A stretch of DNA of 19,161 bases from Olsenella uli (GTDB lineage Bacteria; Actinomycetota; Coriobacteriia; Coriobacteriales; Atopobiaceae), in assembly GCF_901212675.1 (NCBI RefSeq), contig NZ_CAAKOQ010000050.1:92040-111200 (forward strand). Reading direction: 5' to 3'. The position numbers and the translations under genes are program-made. Below, piece after piece: positions 1-8,559 of this stretch (the first letter of the stretch is position 1; each line of letters starts with the position of its first letter). The notes under the pieces were generated by a model. That model worked only from the letters and a program-made list of their open reading frames with translations, was not told the DNA's origin and did not search any database.

Positions 1-12
1 CCGCGCCGTGGG

Positions 13-1602
13 CTACGCCCGCTCGATCACGCAGGAGTGCGTCTTGGACTTGGGGTCGTACGCGATGCCGCAGAGCACGACGTCGCCCGAGGCCACGAGG
101 CCGTCGAGCGCGCGGTCGTAGCCCCGCTCCCTAATCTGGGCCAGCGCCGCCTCGGCCGTGTCGCCGTACTTGAGCTCGATGACGACGCCCGGGGTGTCAG
201 CGGGCGAGCTCGCGAGCGGCACGAGCGTGAGGTCGGCGAAGCCCCTGCCGGCGGGCGCCTCCCGCACGAGCCTCCAGCGCCGTATCGCCGAGAAGAACGC
301 GAGGCGCAGCGTCGCGGCAAGGGCGTTCTCGTCGTTGTAGGCGATGACGGACGAGGCGTCCTCGTGGGCGCGCTCCACGCCAGCGGCCACCGCGTCGGCG
401 TCGCCGGCGACAAGCGAGGCGAGCAGGGACTCGGAATCGCGGATGGACCGCGCCACCTCACCCCAGCCCCCGTCGCGCGTGGAGACCGCAAACTCGCCGA
501 ACACCTCGCGGTTGGGAACGAACGCCTCCCCCGTCCTCGCGTCATAGCCAAGGTAGCCCAGGTGTACCAGCAGCGTGAGCACGTCGTCCGCGGAGGCGAA
601 GGTGGTCATGTCGTTGGCGTAGGAGCGCGTCTCGATGGGCACGTGAGCGCCACCCACAAGCTCGATGACGCGCGAGCGCAGCCCGTCCATGTCCATGTCG
701 ATGTAGCGCTTGAGCGCCTCGTAGGTCTCCGTCTCGGTCCAGTAGCTCTCGAAGATGCCCGAGGTCACGGCCTCGACGACGGACTTTGGGCTGTACTCCT
801 CGTAGCGCGCGCCGCCCGTCCCCTCGAGGCGGTAGCCGTCGTACCAGGCGCGGCACTCGTCAAAGTCGCAGCCCCACTCGGCGCAGAGGCCGCGCACCTC
901 GCCCTCGGTGAACCCCACGAAGGGGGCCATCTGGCGGGGCGACGTCATGGAGAACTCGCTGAACATGTTGAGCGCCGAGTGCGTGCCGTACTTCTTGATG
1001 GGCAGGATGCCGGTCATGTAGCAGAGGGCCACGTAGGGCTTGTCCTTGAGCCACGCACGAAGGAAGTCGAGGTAGAGACGCTGCTCGTCGGGGCGACCCT
1101 GCTTCTCGCGAATGGGGCAGTCCCACTCGTCTATGACGATGACGAACTGGGTGCCTGTCTGGGCGCAGCAATCTGCCATGGTCATCGGAAGGCCCATGTC
1201 GGAGAGGATGTCGAGGTCAGGATATGCACGGGCAAGATCTCTCCCAACGAGGTGGGAAAGCATGTCGACGAGCTTCTCCGCGTCATGCGTCGCCGAGAGG
1301 AACTCCTGCATGTTGATGTGGAGCACGTCGTAGCGGTTTCGGTGGGCGTCGAAACTCGGGCTGCTCGCGATCTCGAGCCCCGCGAACTCCGCCGCGCCGT
1401 CGACCGTACGGTCGTAGTAGGCGCACACCATGTTGGCCGCCATCGTCTTGCCGAAGCGACGCGGGCGGCTCACGCAGACGCACTTCTGCTCCGTGTTGAT
1501 GACGGAGTCGAGGTGGCCCAGCAGGCCGCTCTTGTCGACGTAGACCCTCGAGTTTCGCCCCTGGCGAAGCATGGCGGCCCCGGGGTTGAGATAGATGCCC
1601 AT
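13..1602 (-). CDS. AAA-ATPase with C-terminal PD-(D/E)XK nuclease-like domain (DUF1703-type family)
   Basis: This 529-residue protein matches the plan of the AAA-ATPase_like/PDDEXK_9 family, which is common in gut bacteria and whose role is unsettled (nuclease-like, mobile or defence-type functions have been suggested). Walker A is PRRFGKT at residues 47-53 and Walker B is VIVIDEW at 154-160. The family's W-Y-D-G-Y-R signature is at 253-258, followed by YSPKSV at 271-276. Near the C-terminus, D457 (FADLTLV) and E476-L-K478 (VIELKYG) form a plausible PD-(D/E)XK core, so both halves look intact. The ATG at 1600-1602 has an AGGAGG Shine-Dalgarno (plus-strand 1608-1613) six bases upstream, which fixes the start. 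The gene lies behind a terminator and has its own -10-like box, so it is probably monocistronic and not part of the surface-glycan genes. The fold assignment is firm; the biological role is unknown. Confidence 0.9.
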   Translation of the reverse strand: MGIYLNPGAAMLRQGRNSRVYVDKSGLLGHLDSVINTEQKCVCVSRPRRFGKTMAANMVCAYYDRTVDGAAEFAGLEIASSPSFDAHRNRYDVLHINMQEFLSATHDAEKLVDMLSHLVGRDLARAYPDLDILSDMGLPMTMADCCAQTGTQFVIVIDEWDCPIREKQGRPDEQRLYLDFLRAWLKDKPYVALCYMTGILPIKKYGTHSALNMFSEFSMTSPRQMAPFVGFTEGEVRGLCAEWGCDFDECRAWYDGYRLEGTGGARYEEYSPKSVVEAVTSGIFESYWTETETYEALKRYIDMDMDGLRSRVIELVGGAHVPIETRSYANDMTTFASADDVLTLLVHLGYLGYDARTGEAFVPNREVFGEFAVSTRDGGWGEVARSIRDSESLLASLVAGDADAVAAGVERAHEDASSVIAYNDENALAATLRLAFFSAIRRWRLVREAPAGRGFADLTLVPLASSPADTPGVVIELKYGDTAEAALAQIRERGYDRALDGLVASGDVVLCGIAYDPKSKTHSCVIERA

Positions 1603-1632
1603 ATGCGCCTCCTAACCAGATAATCGCACTCA

Positions 1633-1638
1633 ATTATA
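1633..1638 (-). promoter_or_regulatory. -10 box for the AAA-ATPase/PDDEXK gene
   Basis: Read on the minus strand this is a perfect TATAAT, about 30 bases upstream of the ATG at 1602, in a short AT-rich patch between two GC-rich genes. No good TTGACA-like -35 is visible 16-18 bases further upstream, so the promoter may be weak or activator-dependent. It lies downstream of the terminator at 1735-1766, which supports separate transcription of this gene. Confidence 0.45.
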
Positions 1639-1734
1639 CGTGTGGCCCATTTTGCCGTTCTCTATCGCCAGCACCCTCATGGTCCAGCTTTCAATACGAA
1701 GGAGGCAGCAGCTCCGAACACTCTCAAATTGGCG

Positions 1735-1766
1735 AAAAAGGGGCTGGCACATCAAGTGCCAGCCCC
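1735..1766 (-). terminator. Rho-independent terminator of the GH25 lysozyme gene
   Basis: On the minus strand a perfect 11-bp GC-rich stem (plus-strand arms 1740-1750 and 1756-1766) with a 5-nt loop is followed at once by five Ts (plus-strand A run 1735-1739). It begins about 28 bases past the lysozyme stop codon. This is a textbook intrinsic terminator and separates the lysozyme from the ATPase gene downstream. Confidence 0.9.
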
Positions 1767-1793
1767 CCAAATACTCAGGCCGAAGCCAAGCAG

Positions 1794-3791
1794 CTAGATG
1801 ATCTGCTTGATCCAGCTATACATGCTATCCGGCATGACCGTAGTCCCACCAAGCACATAGCCCGTCTTCACTGACTTGTAGTTGCTCTGCAGGAATTTGT
1901 CCTTCCCAAGAGCCGTGACACCGTAATCGCCCATATCGGGGTTATTGTTGAGAAGAATGACAGGCGCCGAGGAACGACCGGCAATGGCAGCGCCCGCCAG
2001 GGCGTCGACACCCTTGGGAGCAGGGGCTCCGGACGCAAACACAACGGTATCTGTGGACAGCAGACCCTCCTTCACGAAGTATGTAGCGAGTTCGTTGGAG
2101 GTGTCATAACCCGTGTTGCCATACTTCCTCACCACGCGGCTAGATCCGAACACGTCCTCGACAGTCGAGGTCGCAACGGCACCATCGCCGCCCGGCACGT
2201 AAATCGTCGCCTTGCCCCACGTATCCTTAAGCAGGGAGGTAGCCTCCTTTGTCAGCTTGCGCTGCGAGGAGTTCTTGCCGTAGGTCTGCAGGAAGATGGG
2301 GACGTGGTACTTGTAGGCAAACGAGCTGATCGAGAGCGCGTCCTGGAAATTCTGGCTATAGGCAACGATGGCCTTCGAGGTTGCCTTGGGGTCAAGCTTG
2401 AGAATCTCCTTGGCGCACACGACACTCGTGTCATACGACTCGTTTCCCGCAATGCGCTTGACCTCGATCTTTGCCGATGTGAGGTCTTCCGCCACCTTCT
2501 TTTTGATGGCCGCCTCGCCGCCAATGAGATAGACGGTCTTCACCCCAAGACGTCGCAGCTCATCGAGCGTGGCCTTGGAAAGCGAGTCCCTGTCGGTAAG
2601 GAGGATGGGCGCACCCTTGCCACCCTCGAGGACGCCGGCAAGGCCGGTGGCGCTCATGGCATCAGCGAAGTCATCGCCACGCGCAAGGACCGCAGTCGAC
2701 GAGGAACTAAAGGTCTTCTTGGAGATTGCGGCAGCCGTATCCCATGAATCGTTTCCGGCGATGCGAGAAACGTTCGCAGAACCGCCCATGGAATAGAGGG
2801 TCGAGAACGGGAAAAAAATGGAGAAGGCGCTGAAGTCGACACCCTCACCGGTAGAACCTACGCCATTGATGTAATCCGTGCTCGTATACTGCCAGGCCCT
2901 CAGGTTGGGGGCAGTGGCATAGTCGTAATTCGCTACCGAGTTGTACTGGGCAATCCAGCTTGCATAGGACCTGATGAAGGACGTGTTGCACACGCCGTTG
3001 AGATAGCTCAGGTAAGAGTAGACATGGACGTTCCAATAGCCCTTGCTTTTTAGAGCGCCGACGTATGCCCTGACTATCGAGTCGTAGGTATTTCTACTGG
3101 TAGGAGAGTAATGTGGCCTGCCGTCGCTTCCCTTCCAGCTCCACTCCTCGAGGTCAATAAAGAAGGGAATGTCCTTGCCTACACCAAAGCTCTCCATCAG
3201 AGTGCAGTTCCAATAGGCTTCGCCCCTGGCCGCATCGGCATTATCGGCATAGCTGAAGGCGTAGATGCCAAACGGCATTCCCGCGTTCTTGCACCCCGAA
3301 AGATTGTTCTCAAACTTATCGTCAACGTTACCGGTACCAAAGCCGATTCGAAGGATTGCCGCATCCACACCTGAGGCCTTTGCAGCATTCCAGTCGTTAT
3401 AGCCATTGTGCTCCGAGACATCGACGACCCTGAGCGCCTGGTCAAGAAAGACGTTTCCGTTTCCCTCCGTCAGCACCTTCGGGCCCCTGCCCGAAGAGCT
3501 CCAGGATGGGGCCGCCTTAAGGGTATATGCAGAAATACCATCATTCTCAGCAGCAGACATGACCTTAGGATCGGGCATACCAGAGAGGTACTTCTCGCCA
3601 AACTGAACGAACTCGTCATACGCCGTATTCTCGTTCAGCTGATTGTACGGAATAGCATCGGGGGAGCTAGCAACGACATCGTTGTCGGCATTGCCCTCTG
3701 CAAGTGCGGGCTTGCTATTCCCGATTAGGCCAGACGTGGCCGCAACCGCAGAAACCGCGAGGAACGTCCTGCGGGAGATATCCTTCTTCAT
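1794..3791 (-). CDS. Tat-exported GH25 lysozyme with three CWB2 cell-wall-binding repeats
   Basis: This 665-residue protein is a secreted muramidase-type hydrolase. The N-terminus has a twin-arginine signal (ISRRTFL at residues 5-11, hydrophobic stretch, likely cleavage after ALA at about 31). After a linker comes a GH25 domain at about 120-330, with DVSEHNG at 124-130 and the catalytic D-x-E pair in FIDLEEW (D213, E215). Three CWB2 (PF04122) repeats follow, opening at about 342 (SRIAGNDSWDT), 445 (KRIAGNESYDT) and 555 (RKYGNTGYDT); these bind anionic wall polymers in Gram-positives. I chose the ATG at 3789-3791 because GGAG (3797-3800) precedes it and the Tat motif then sits at the N-terminus. 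An in-frame ATG ten codons upstream (3821) has no Shine-Dalgarno. GC looks intermediate, about 53% in one sampled line. The likely role is remodelling wall that carries the neighbouring genes' polymer. Confidence 0.92.
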   Translation of the reverse strand: MKKDISRRTFLAVSAVAATSGLIGNSKPALAEGNADNDVVASSPDAIPYNQLNENTAYDEFVQFGEKYLSGMPDPKVMSAAENDGISAYTLKAAPSWSSSGRGPKVLTEGNGNVFLDQALRVVDVSEHNGYNDWNAAKASGVDAAILRIGFGTGNVDDKFENNLSGCKNAGMPFGIYAFSYADNADAARGEAYWNCTLMESFGVGKDIPFFIDLEEWSWKGSDGRPHYSPTSRNTYDSIVRAYVGALKSKGYWNVHVYSYLSYLNGVCNTSFIRSYASWIAQYNSVANYDYATAPNLRAWQYTSTDYINGVGSTGEGVDFSAFSIFFPFSTLYSMGGSANVSRIAGNDSWDTAAAISKKTFSSSSTAVLARGDDFADAMSATGLAGVLEGGKGAPILLTDRDSLSKATLDELRRLGVKTVYLIGGEAAIKKKVAEDLTSAKIEVKRIAGNESYDTSVVCAKEILKLDPKATSKAIVAYSQNFQDALSISSFAYKYHVPIFLQTYGKNSSQRKLTKEATSLLKDTWGKATIYVPGGDGAVATSTVEDVFGSSRVVRKYGNTGYDTSNELATYFVKEGLLSTDTVVFASGAPAPKGVDALAGAAIAGRSSAPVILLNNNPDMGDYGVTALGKDKFLQSNYKSVKTGYVLGGTTVMPDSMYSWIKQII

Positions 3792-3922
3792 TTCAGCTCC
3801 AATTGTTTCACCAGATCCCATGCGCTTGTCAGACTACCAAGAAAACCTGATTGGGTCAGTGCGCATGAGCAAATCGCCCTCAGGTCGACACGATGTGTTG
3901 CGAAACAACAAGAGACACTAAA

Positions 3923-3951
3923 ATACTACGGCTCCGAGCATCTATAGACAA
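3923..3951 (-). promoter_or_regulatory. Promoter for the GH25 lysozyme gene
   Basis: On the minus strand a TTGTCT -35-like box (plus-strand 3946-3951) and a TAGTAT -10-like box (3923-3928) are exactly 17 bases apart, each matching 4 of 6 consensus positions. The boxes sit just after the upstream glycosyltransferase stop codon, leaving a leader of roughly 125 bases. The spacing and AT-rich setting make this the best promoter candidate in the gap. Confidence 0.5.
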
Positions 3952-3956
3952 TGCAT

Positions 3957-5261
3957 CTACTTAATAACTCCGTCTCGGTGAAACTTGTTGAACAGCTTGC
4001 GCATAATATGAGAAACCACGTCCGCATGATTGACCATATGTCCAGAGGTACATACGGTTGACCGTGCTTTATCGTAGTCATTGTCTGCAATTATCTGACG
4101 CATCTCTTCGGAGCGTCGCTTTAAATCGTCTATGTGACCCCATGCCTGATCGTGAAAATGTTTACTAGCCTCATCTGTAAAATTGTTGCCACAGAGTTCC
4201 CCCGCTAGAGCAAGCCATGAAAGATACGGGGCCCCAGTATTGAATTCAATCCCGTTTGCCCAGTCCTCATAAGCCTTGTCTCTAGCTAGGCGACAAAGCT
4301 CGGAAGCCACTCTGGCATTTCCGACAAGTTTGGCAGTCTCTCGCGCAGCCTCTTCCTTGCATTCGTCTGATACATCCGTAAGCCACTTGCCCATTACGGC
4401 CATAAAATGATAGGAATCAAGAGTCTGGATGTAGGGGGACAGGTCTATAGATACGTAAGCATTCACGTACTCCTTTGCAGCACCAACAAGCCTCATCCAA
4501 TCCTCTACCCTTGCAATAAACTCTTGTGCCGAGAGTCGCTTTTGTGCCGTAATGCCTCTCCCGAGGCAATAACGATAGGCAACAATATCGTTTCTGAAGT
4601 GCTCTTCTCTCGTCAAGCTCCCCACAACAAGCAGCTCGTAGGCATCTTCCCCATACACAAGCCTCTCGTTCGTCATGAGACGGAATGCTTCCTGCAACAA
4701 CTCTGTTTTGCACACGCGTCTGAGAATGCCCCAATCTTGACGATTGAGATTGACCTCCCCTAGCAAAAAGGACGAATCGAGGATTGCCTTGGGGCCCACC
4801 AGGCTCTTATGCTCGGAATTAACCAGAGCAAGTAAATCATCGCGAGCCTTCAATGACATACTGCTGTGGGGATCAGAGAGCATGGTCCCAAAATGAAGCA
4901 TATCGACCGGTCGGGACTCCAGCTCTTTATCAAGCAATCTAAGGGTCCCAGGACATATCTCATCATCGGAATCGAATAGAATCGTATAAATACCGCGCGA
5001 TTGACTCACCCCAAGGGCACGTGCATTATGAGTCCCCACGTTCTCCTCAGATATGACAGGTATGATTCTCGAATCTTCCCGTGCTGCCCTCTGCAGAAGC
5101 TCTGCTGTTTCATCCGGACTTCCATCATCAACAATAATGAGTTCCCAGTCAGAATAATCTTGCGTTCTTACGCTTGAAATAAAGGAGGGGAGATAAGCTG
5201 CAGTCTTATAAGCAGGCGCAACAATTGAAAAACGAGGCCTCACTTTAGGGCCTTCAAACAC
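3957..5261 (-). CDS. GT2-family glycosyltransferase, AT-rich paralogue of the next gene's N-terminal half
   Basis: This 434-residue protein carries a GT-A-fold family 2 domain in its first half: FSIVAPAYKT at 11-20, LIIVDDGSPDE at 41-51, and a DxD-type FDSDDE at 96-101 for nucleotide-sugar and metal binding. No membrane helix is evident, so it is probably cytosolic and adds a sugar to a surface-glycan precursor. Beyond the catalytic core it aligns with the first ~390 residues of the protein encoded just upstream (shared LHFG, GEDAYE/AEDGYE, YRYCLGRGIT/YRYFIGRGVT), so the two are paralogues. The start is GTG at 5259-5261 with GGGAG (5268-5272) six bases upstream. One sampled line is about 42% GC, against about 62% in the gene upstream, which suggests separate acquisition. 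Donor and acceptor cannot be told from sequence. Confidence 0.88.
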   Translation of the reverse strand: MFEGPKVRPRFSIVAPAYKTAAYLPSFISSVRTQDYSDWELIIVDDGSPDETAELLQRAAREDSRIIPVISEENVGTHNARALGVSQSRGIYTILFDSDDEICPGTLRLLDKELESRPVDMLHFGTMLSDPHSSMSLKARDDLLALVNSEHKSLVGPKAILDSSFLLGEVNLNRQDWGILRRVCKTELLQEAFRLMTNERLVYGEDAYELLVVGSLTREEHFRNDIVAYRYCLGRGITAQKRLSAQEFIARVEDWMRLVGAAKEYVNAYVSIDLSPYIQTLDSYHFMAVMGKWLTDVSDECKEEAARETAKLVGNARVASELCRLARDKAYEDWANGIEFNTGAPYLSWLALAGELCGNNFTDEASKHFHDQAWGHIDDLKRRSEEMRQIIADNDYDKARSTVCTSGHMVNHADVVSHIMRKLFNKFHRDGVIK

Positions 5262-5286
5262 GGTAGGCTCCCTTTCCGCAAGCGGC

Positions 5287-5316
5287 TGCCAGGGGCTTTA
5301 CTACTAGCCCCTGGCA
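5287..5316. other. 11-bp perfect inverted repeat between the two glycosyltransferase genes
   Basis: Arms 5287-5297 and 5306-5316 are perfectly complementary over 11 bp with an 8-nt loop, in the 95-base gap after the three-domain glycosyltransferase and just before the GT2 Shine-Dalgarno. Neither strand has a T run after the stem, so it is not a standard intrinsic terminator. It could be a partial terminator, an attenuator or an mRNA-stabilising stem that lowers or uncouples expression of the downstream GT2. Confidence 0.55.
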
Positions 5317-5356
5317 AATATCGAAGAACACTCAACGAAACCATCTTCGCTGTTGC

Positions 5357-8300
5357 TTACTCCAACCCCCGCACGCTACGGCCGATGGCCTTGAACACCT
5401 CACGGCGCTTGGTGCCGTAGGGCATGAGCGGGTCGACGAACATACGGATGGGGTTCTTGGGCGAGATGGCCTTGGGCGGGCGAGGCCTCTCGAGCCTCTG
5501 CTGCGCGCCCGAGCCCTGCCCATAGAGCTTGCCCAGCAGCTCCTCGTAGAACGGAGTCTCGCGCGCGTAGTGCCAGTAGAACTCGGACCAATCGCAGCCA
5601 AAGGTGTTCCACGGCTTCTCGAAGCCCGCGTAGTGGCGGATCTTGGGATGGCTCCTCGCGGCGAGGTAGTCGTTGAACAGCTGCGCCGGCGCCCAGGAGA
5701 AGACGTTGCCCACGCGGCAGCCGCAGTCGTGCATGACGTTCCACGACGGGTCGAGGAAGCGAACGCGCCCCTCGCAGTGAGCGTTGAGCACGTCCTGGTC
5801 GTCGTAGATGAACTCGGGTACGCTCGCATACTCCAGCCACTGCTTGGTAGTATAGGCCTCGCGCATCGCCCGCGTGTTGAGCAGGAGCACCCCCGCCTGG
5901 AAGTAGTCGTAGGGGTTCTTCATCTTAAGCACGCGGTTGGTGTAGTTGATGCGCGTGTGGTCCGGCATGTTGAGGTTGCCGGCATAGTCCACGTCGCGCA
6001 CGGCGGCCAACAGGCTGTCACCCAACTCCGTGTCGAAGAGCTCGGCCACGTCACCCTCGATGATAAGGTCGGAGTCGAGGTAGAGCACCTTGTCATAGTA
6101 GGGCATAACGCGTTGCACGAGGAAGCGGTAGTACGTCTCCACGCTGATGTGCTCGTTGCTCGTCTTGAGGTCGTACTCGCCGATGATGCCCGAGACGTCA
6201 TGGAAGCGCAGCCACACGTTATCGAGGCGACCCACAAGGCAGCGGCGCATCTGGTCCTGGTGCTCGCCGGAGATGTTGCTCGTAAGGACCACGATGTCAT
6301 AGAAGCGCTCGGGGCAAGCGTTGTCGAGCATGGAGCGGATGGTCGTGGCGACCATGGGCGTGTAGGCATCGTCGGCGGCAAAGACCACGGGCACGAGCTT
6401 TCTGCCCTTGGCCTCGCGCAGGGGCGGCTCGAGCACGTCGACGTGCCTGTCGGGCTGCTCGAAGTGCACGCACTGTACCTGCTTGGTGCGCCAGTTGGCA
6501 CCCGTGCGCAGCTGATGGTTGAGGTAGATGTTGAAGAGGCGCTCGGAGAGGTGGCCCGGGGTGCGCACGGCCTCCACGCTGTAGGTGGAGAAGTCCGTCT
6601 CGTCAACGAAGCGGGCGAGGATTGGGAACAGCCAGGCGCAGTAGTCGCGGAAAATCTCCTTGCGCATGATGAACATGTTGCAGAAGCACGAGCGGTTGCC
6701 GTTGAGGAAGGCGTCGGCATCCTGAGCGTAGTCGGGATGCATGTCCTTGAGGATGGCAATGACGTGCTCGAGGTCCTTGAAGTGGAGCTTCTTTGCGGCC
6801 TTGTACTGCTTGAGCGGGGTGTTGTCATCGCCGGGGAATTCGCGCAGGTCCTTGACCTCGGTCGTTATGACGTCATAGCCCTCGACGGCCTTGGTGATGG
6901 TGGCATCGTCGAGGCCATAGCGGGCCTGCGAGGCGGCATCGATGCGACCGTCGATGATCTCGCCCCACTCGTTCTCCTCGCGGCGCTCCTCGGCAAAGTC
7001 GAAGTAGCGGCGATAGTGGCAGAAGCCGTAGTAATCTGCCTCGACGTTCTTCCATGCCCAGTACTGCGTGGTGAGCTCGCAGTACATGGGGTTCTGCGCG
7101 GAGATGTTCTCGCCGTCGTCGTCATGGAGCGCCCAGTCGTACGTCCGCTCGCGCAGGGCACAGCCCACCTGCACCGGCTGCAGGATGTCACTCTCGAAGA
7201 GGTCGACGTCCTTGTGGGTGGAGACGAAGATGCGGATGGGGGGCTGCGGCTTCTTGGCCTTGACGCGCTGGGCGAGGTTCCTGAGGTGGCTCTCCGCCAC
7301 ATCGGAATACGAGAGGTACTCGTCCGTCAGGCCCGCGTCGCTTGCGGCGAGCTCCTTGGCGAGACGATGCCACACCAGGAAAACCTCCTTGCCCGTAAGC
7401 CGCCTCTCGGCAAGCAGGGCCTCGTAGGCCTTGTCACGCACGAAGCGCATGAGCTGGGTCGCCACGAGCGAACCGCCCGCGATGTCGGCAAGATTGCGTA
7501 TGGTGGCGGACTTGTCGTCATCAGAGACTCGGTCGTACCAGTCGTTTGCCATGGAGAAGACCAGGCGGCGCTCAAAGGCTCGGGCACTCTCGAGACACAC
7601 CTCGTCGCCCATCGCCCTGGCATGTGCCTTGGCAGCCTCGGAGCAATCGTGCATCTCGCGCGAATGGGCTAGGAAAATCTCGGGCGAAAGGCTGGAGTCA
7701 CGCGTAACGCCACGGCCAATGAAGTAGCGATAGCCCTTTATGTCGTTTCTCGTGACCTCGCCGTCGGAAAGGCTTGCGAGCACAAACGTCTCGTAGCCAT
7801 CCTCGGCCCTGCCAAGGCGGGTATCCGCCATCTCGGCAAAGGCCTTCTGGACGAGCCCGCGCGTAAACACGCGGTGGTCCACATTCCAGTCCTTGCCATA
7901 TTCGGAGTCGCTGGAGAATATGGCCTCCATGAGGCCATCGCGATCGAGCCGAGGGGCGTCCACATTGGCCCACGCCTCGAAGGAGCGAGCTATCTCATCG
8001 GATACGCCCTCCCCCTCGCAGGTGAGACCAAAGTGGAGGATTGAGTTGCCCCCCAGCGGCAGGGCCTTGCTGAGCAGCTCGAGTGTATCCGGGGCAAGCT
8101 CGTCGTCCGCGTCAAGGAACGTCACGAAGTCACCCTCGCAAAGCTCGACCCCGGACTTGCGGGCAAGGTGCGGTCCCCCGTTCACCGTCTTGTCGAGCAC
8201 CCTGAAGCGGCCATCCTGCCCCGCATATATCTGCGCAATGGAGAGACTGTCATCAGGGCTCGCATCGATGACGACGATGGCCTCCCAGTCCTCGAACGTC

Positions 8301-8380
8301 TGCGACTTGAGGCTGTCGAGGCACTGTGGCAGGTAGGCGGCATTGTCATAGGCGGGAATGACGATGGAGAATCGAGGCAC
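5357..8380 (-). CDS. Three-domain glycosyltransferase: GT2 + DUF4422 + GT8
   Basis: This 1007-residue protein strings together three glycosyltransferase-type modules. Residues 1 to about 240 are a GT2 domain (PRFSIVIPAYDN, then FLDADDE at 89-95), with a helical extension to about 370. Residues about 383-632 are a DUF4422 domain (IFVSTHKDVDLF, then YYGFCHYRRYFDF). Residues about 661-932 are a GT8 domain with the DxD motif in LYLDSDLI (about 769-771), FQAGVLLLN and a late HYAGFEKPW, which in GT8 enzymes binds donor sugar and metal. No transmembrane segment is seen, so it probably extends a glycan in the cytosol. I chose GTG at 8378-8380 because GGAGG sits five bases upstream and the product begins at the classic GT2 N-terminus. 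An in-frame ATG at 8434 (18 more codons) lacks a well-placed Shine-Dalgarno but cannot be excluded. The domain calls are firm; linkage specificity is unknown. Confidence 0.9.
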   Translation of the reverse strand: MPRFSIVIPAYDNAAYLPQCLDSLKSQTFEDWEAIVVIDASPDDSLSIAQIYAGQDGRFRVLDKTVNGGPHLARKSGVELCEGDFVTFLDADDELAPDTLELLSKALPLGGNSILHFGLTCEGEGVSDEIARSFEAWANVDAPRLDRDGLMEAIFSSDSEYGKDWNVDHRVFTRGLVQKAFAEMADTRLGRAEDGYETFVLASLSDGEVTRNDIKGYRYFIGRGVTRDSSLSPEIFLAHSREMHDCSEAAKAHARAMGDEVCLESARAFERRLVFSMANDWYDRVSDDDKSATIRNLADIAGGSLVATQLMRFVRDKAYEALLAERRLTGKEVFLVWHRLAKELAASDAGLTDEYLSYSDVAESHLRNLAQRVKAKKPQPPIRIFVSTHKDVDLFESDILQPVQVGCALRERTYDWALHDDDGENISAQNPMYCELTTQYWAWKNVEADYYGFCHYRRYFDFAEERREENEWGEIIDGRIDAASQARYGLDDATITKAVEGYDVITTEVKDLREFPGDDNTPLKQYKAAKKLHFKDLEHVIAILKDMHPDYAQDADAFLNGNRSCFCNMFIMRKEIFRDYCAWLFPILARFVDETDFSTYSVEAVRTPGHLSERLFNIYLNHQLRTGANWRTKQVQCVHFEQPDRHVDVLEPPLREAKGRKLVPVVFAADDAYTPMVATTIRSMLDNACPERFYDIVVLTSNISGEHQDQMRRCLVGRLDNVWLRFHDVSGIIGEYDLKTSNEHISVETYYRFLVQRVMPYYDKVLYLDSDLIIEGDVAELFDTELGDSLLAAVRDVDYAGNLNMPDHTRINYTNRVLKMKNPYDYFQAGVLLLNTRAMREAYTTKQWLEYASVPEFIYDDQDVLNAHCEGRVRFLDPSWNVMHDCGCRVGNVFSWAPAQLFNDYLAARSHPKIRHYAGFEKPWNTFGCDWSEFYWHYARETPFYEELLGKLYGQGSGAQQRLERPRPPKAISPKNPIRMFVDPLMPYGTKRREVFKAIGRSVRGLE

Positions 8381-8447
8381 GTGTTCCTCCCAAATCGGCT
8401 CAGTGTTCTGAACGAGGATATCACCGTTTTCCATAGCCCCAGATAAT

Positions 8448-8501
8448 CCCCCCGAAAAAAGGGGGCTCCACGAACGGGGTCACCAATTGATGCGTGCATC
8501 A
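8448..8501. other. Leader region with C/G stem and a 14-base palindrome
   Basis: Upstream of the three-domain glycosyltransferase, six Cs (8448-8453) and five Gs (8461-8465) can pair around a loop of GAAAAAA. Further upstream, TGATGC and GCATCA (8488-8493 and 8496-8501) form a perfect palindrome around two central bases. The first is not followed by a T run on either strand, so it is not a terminator. The second looks like a small operator. I see no convincing promoter pair here, so function is only suggested. Confidence 0.3.
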
Positions 8502-8559
8502 GGTCCGCCGACTTGCAATCGAGCCTTACGGCACAATCGCCCTCACGAACAGAATCCTC

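Noticed and set aside
1794..3791. Phage endolysin
   Set aside because: It has a signal peptide and CWB2 repeats, and there are no holin or phage genes nearby. It fits a host wall hydrolase.
8448..8465. Intrinsic terminator before the three-domain glycosyltransferase
   Set aside because: The C/G stem has its T run in the loop, not after the stem, and a 5-6 bp stem in this position is weak.
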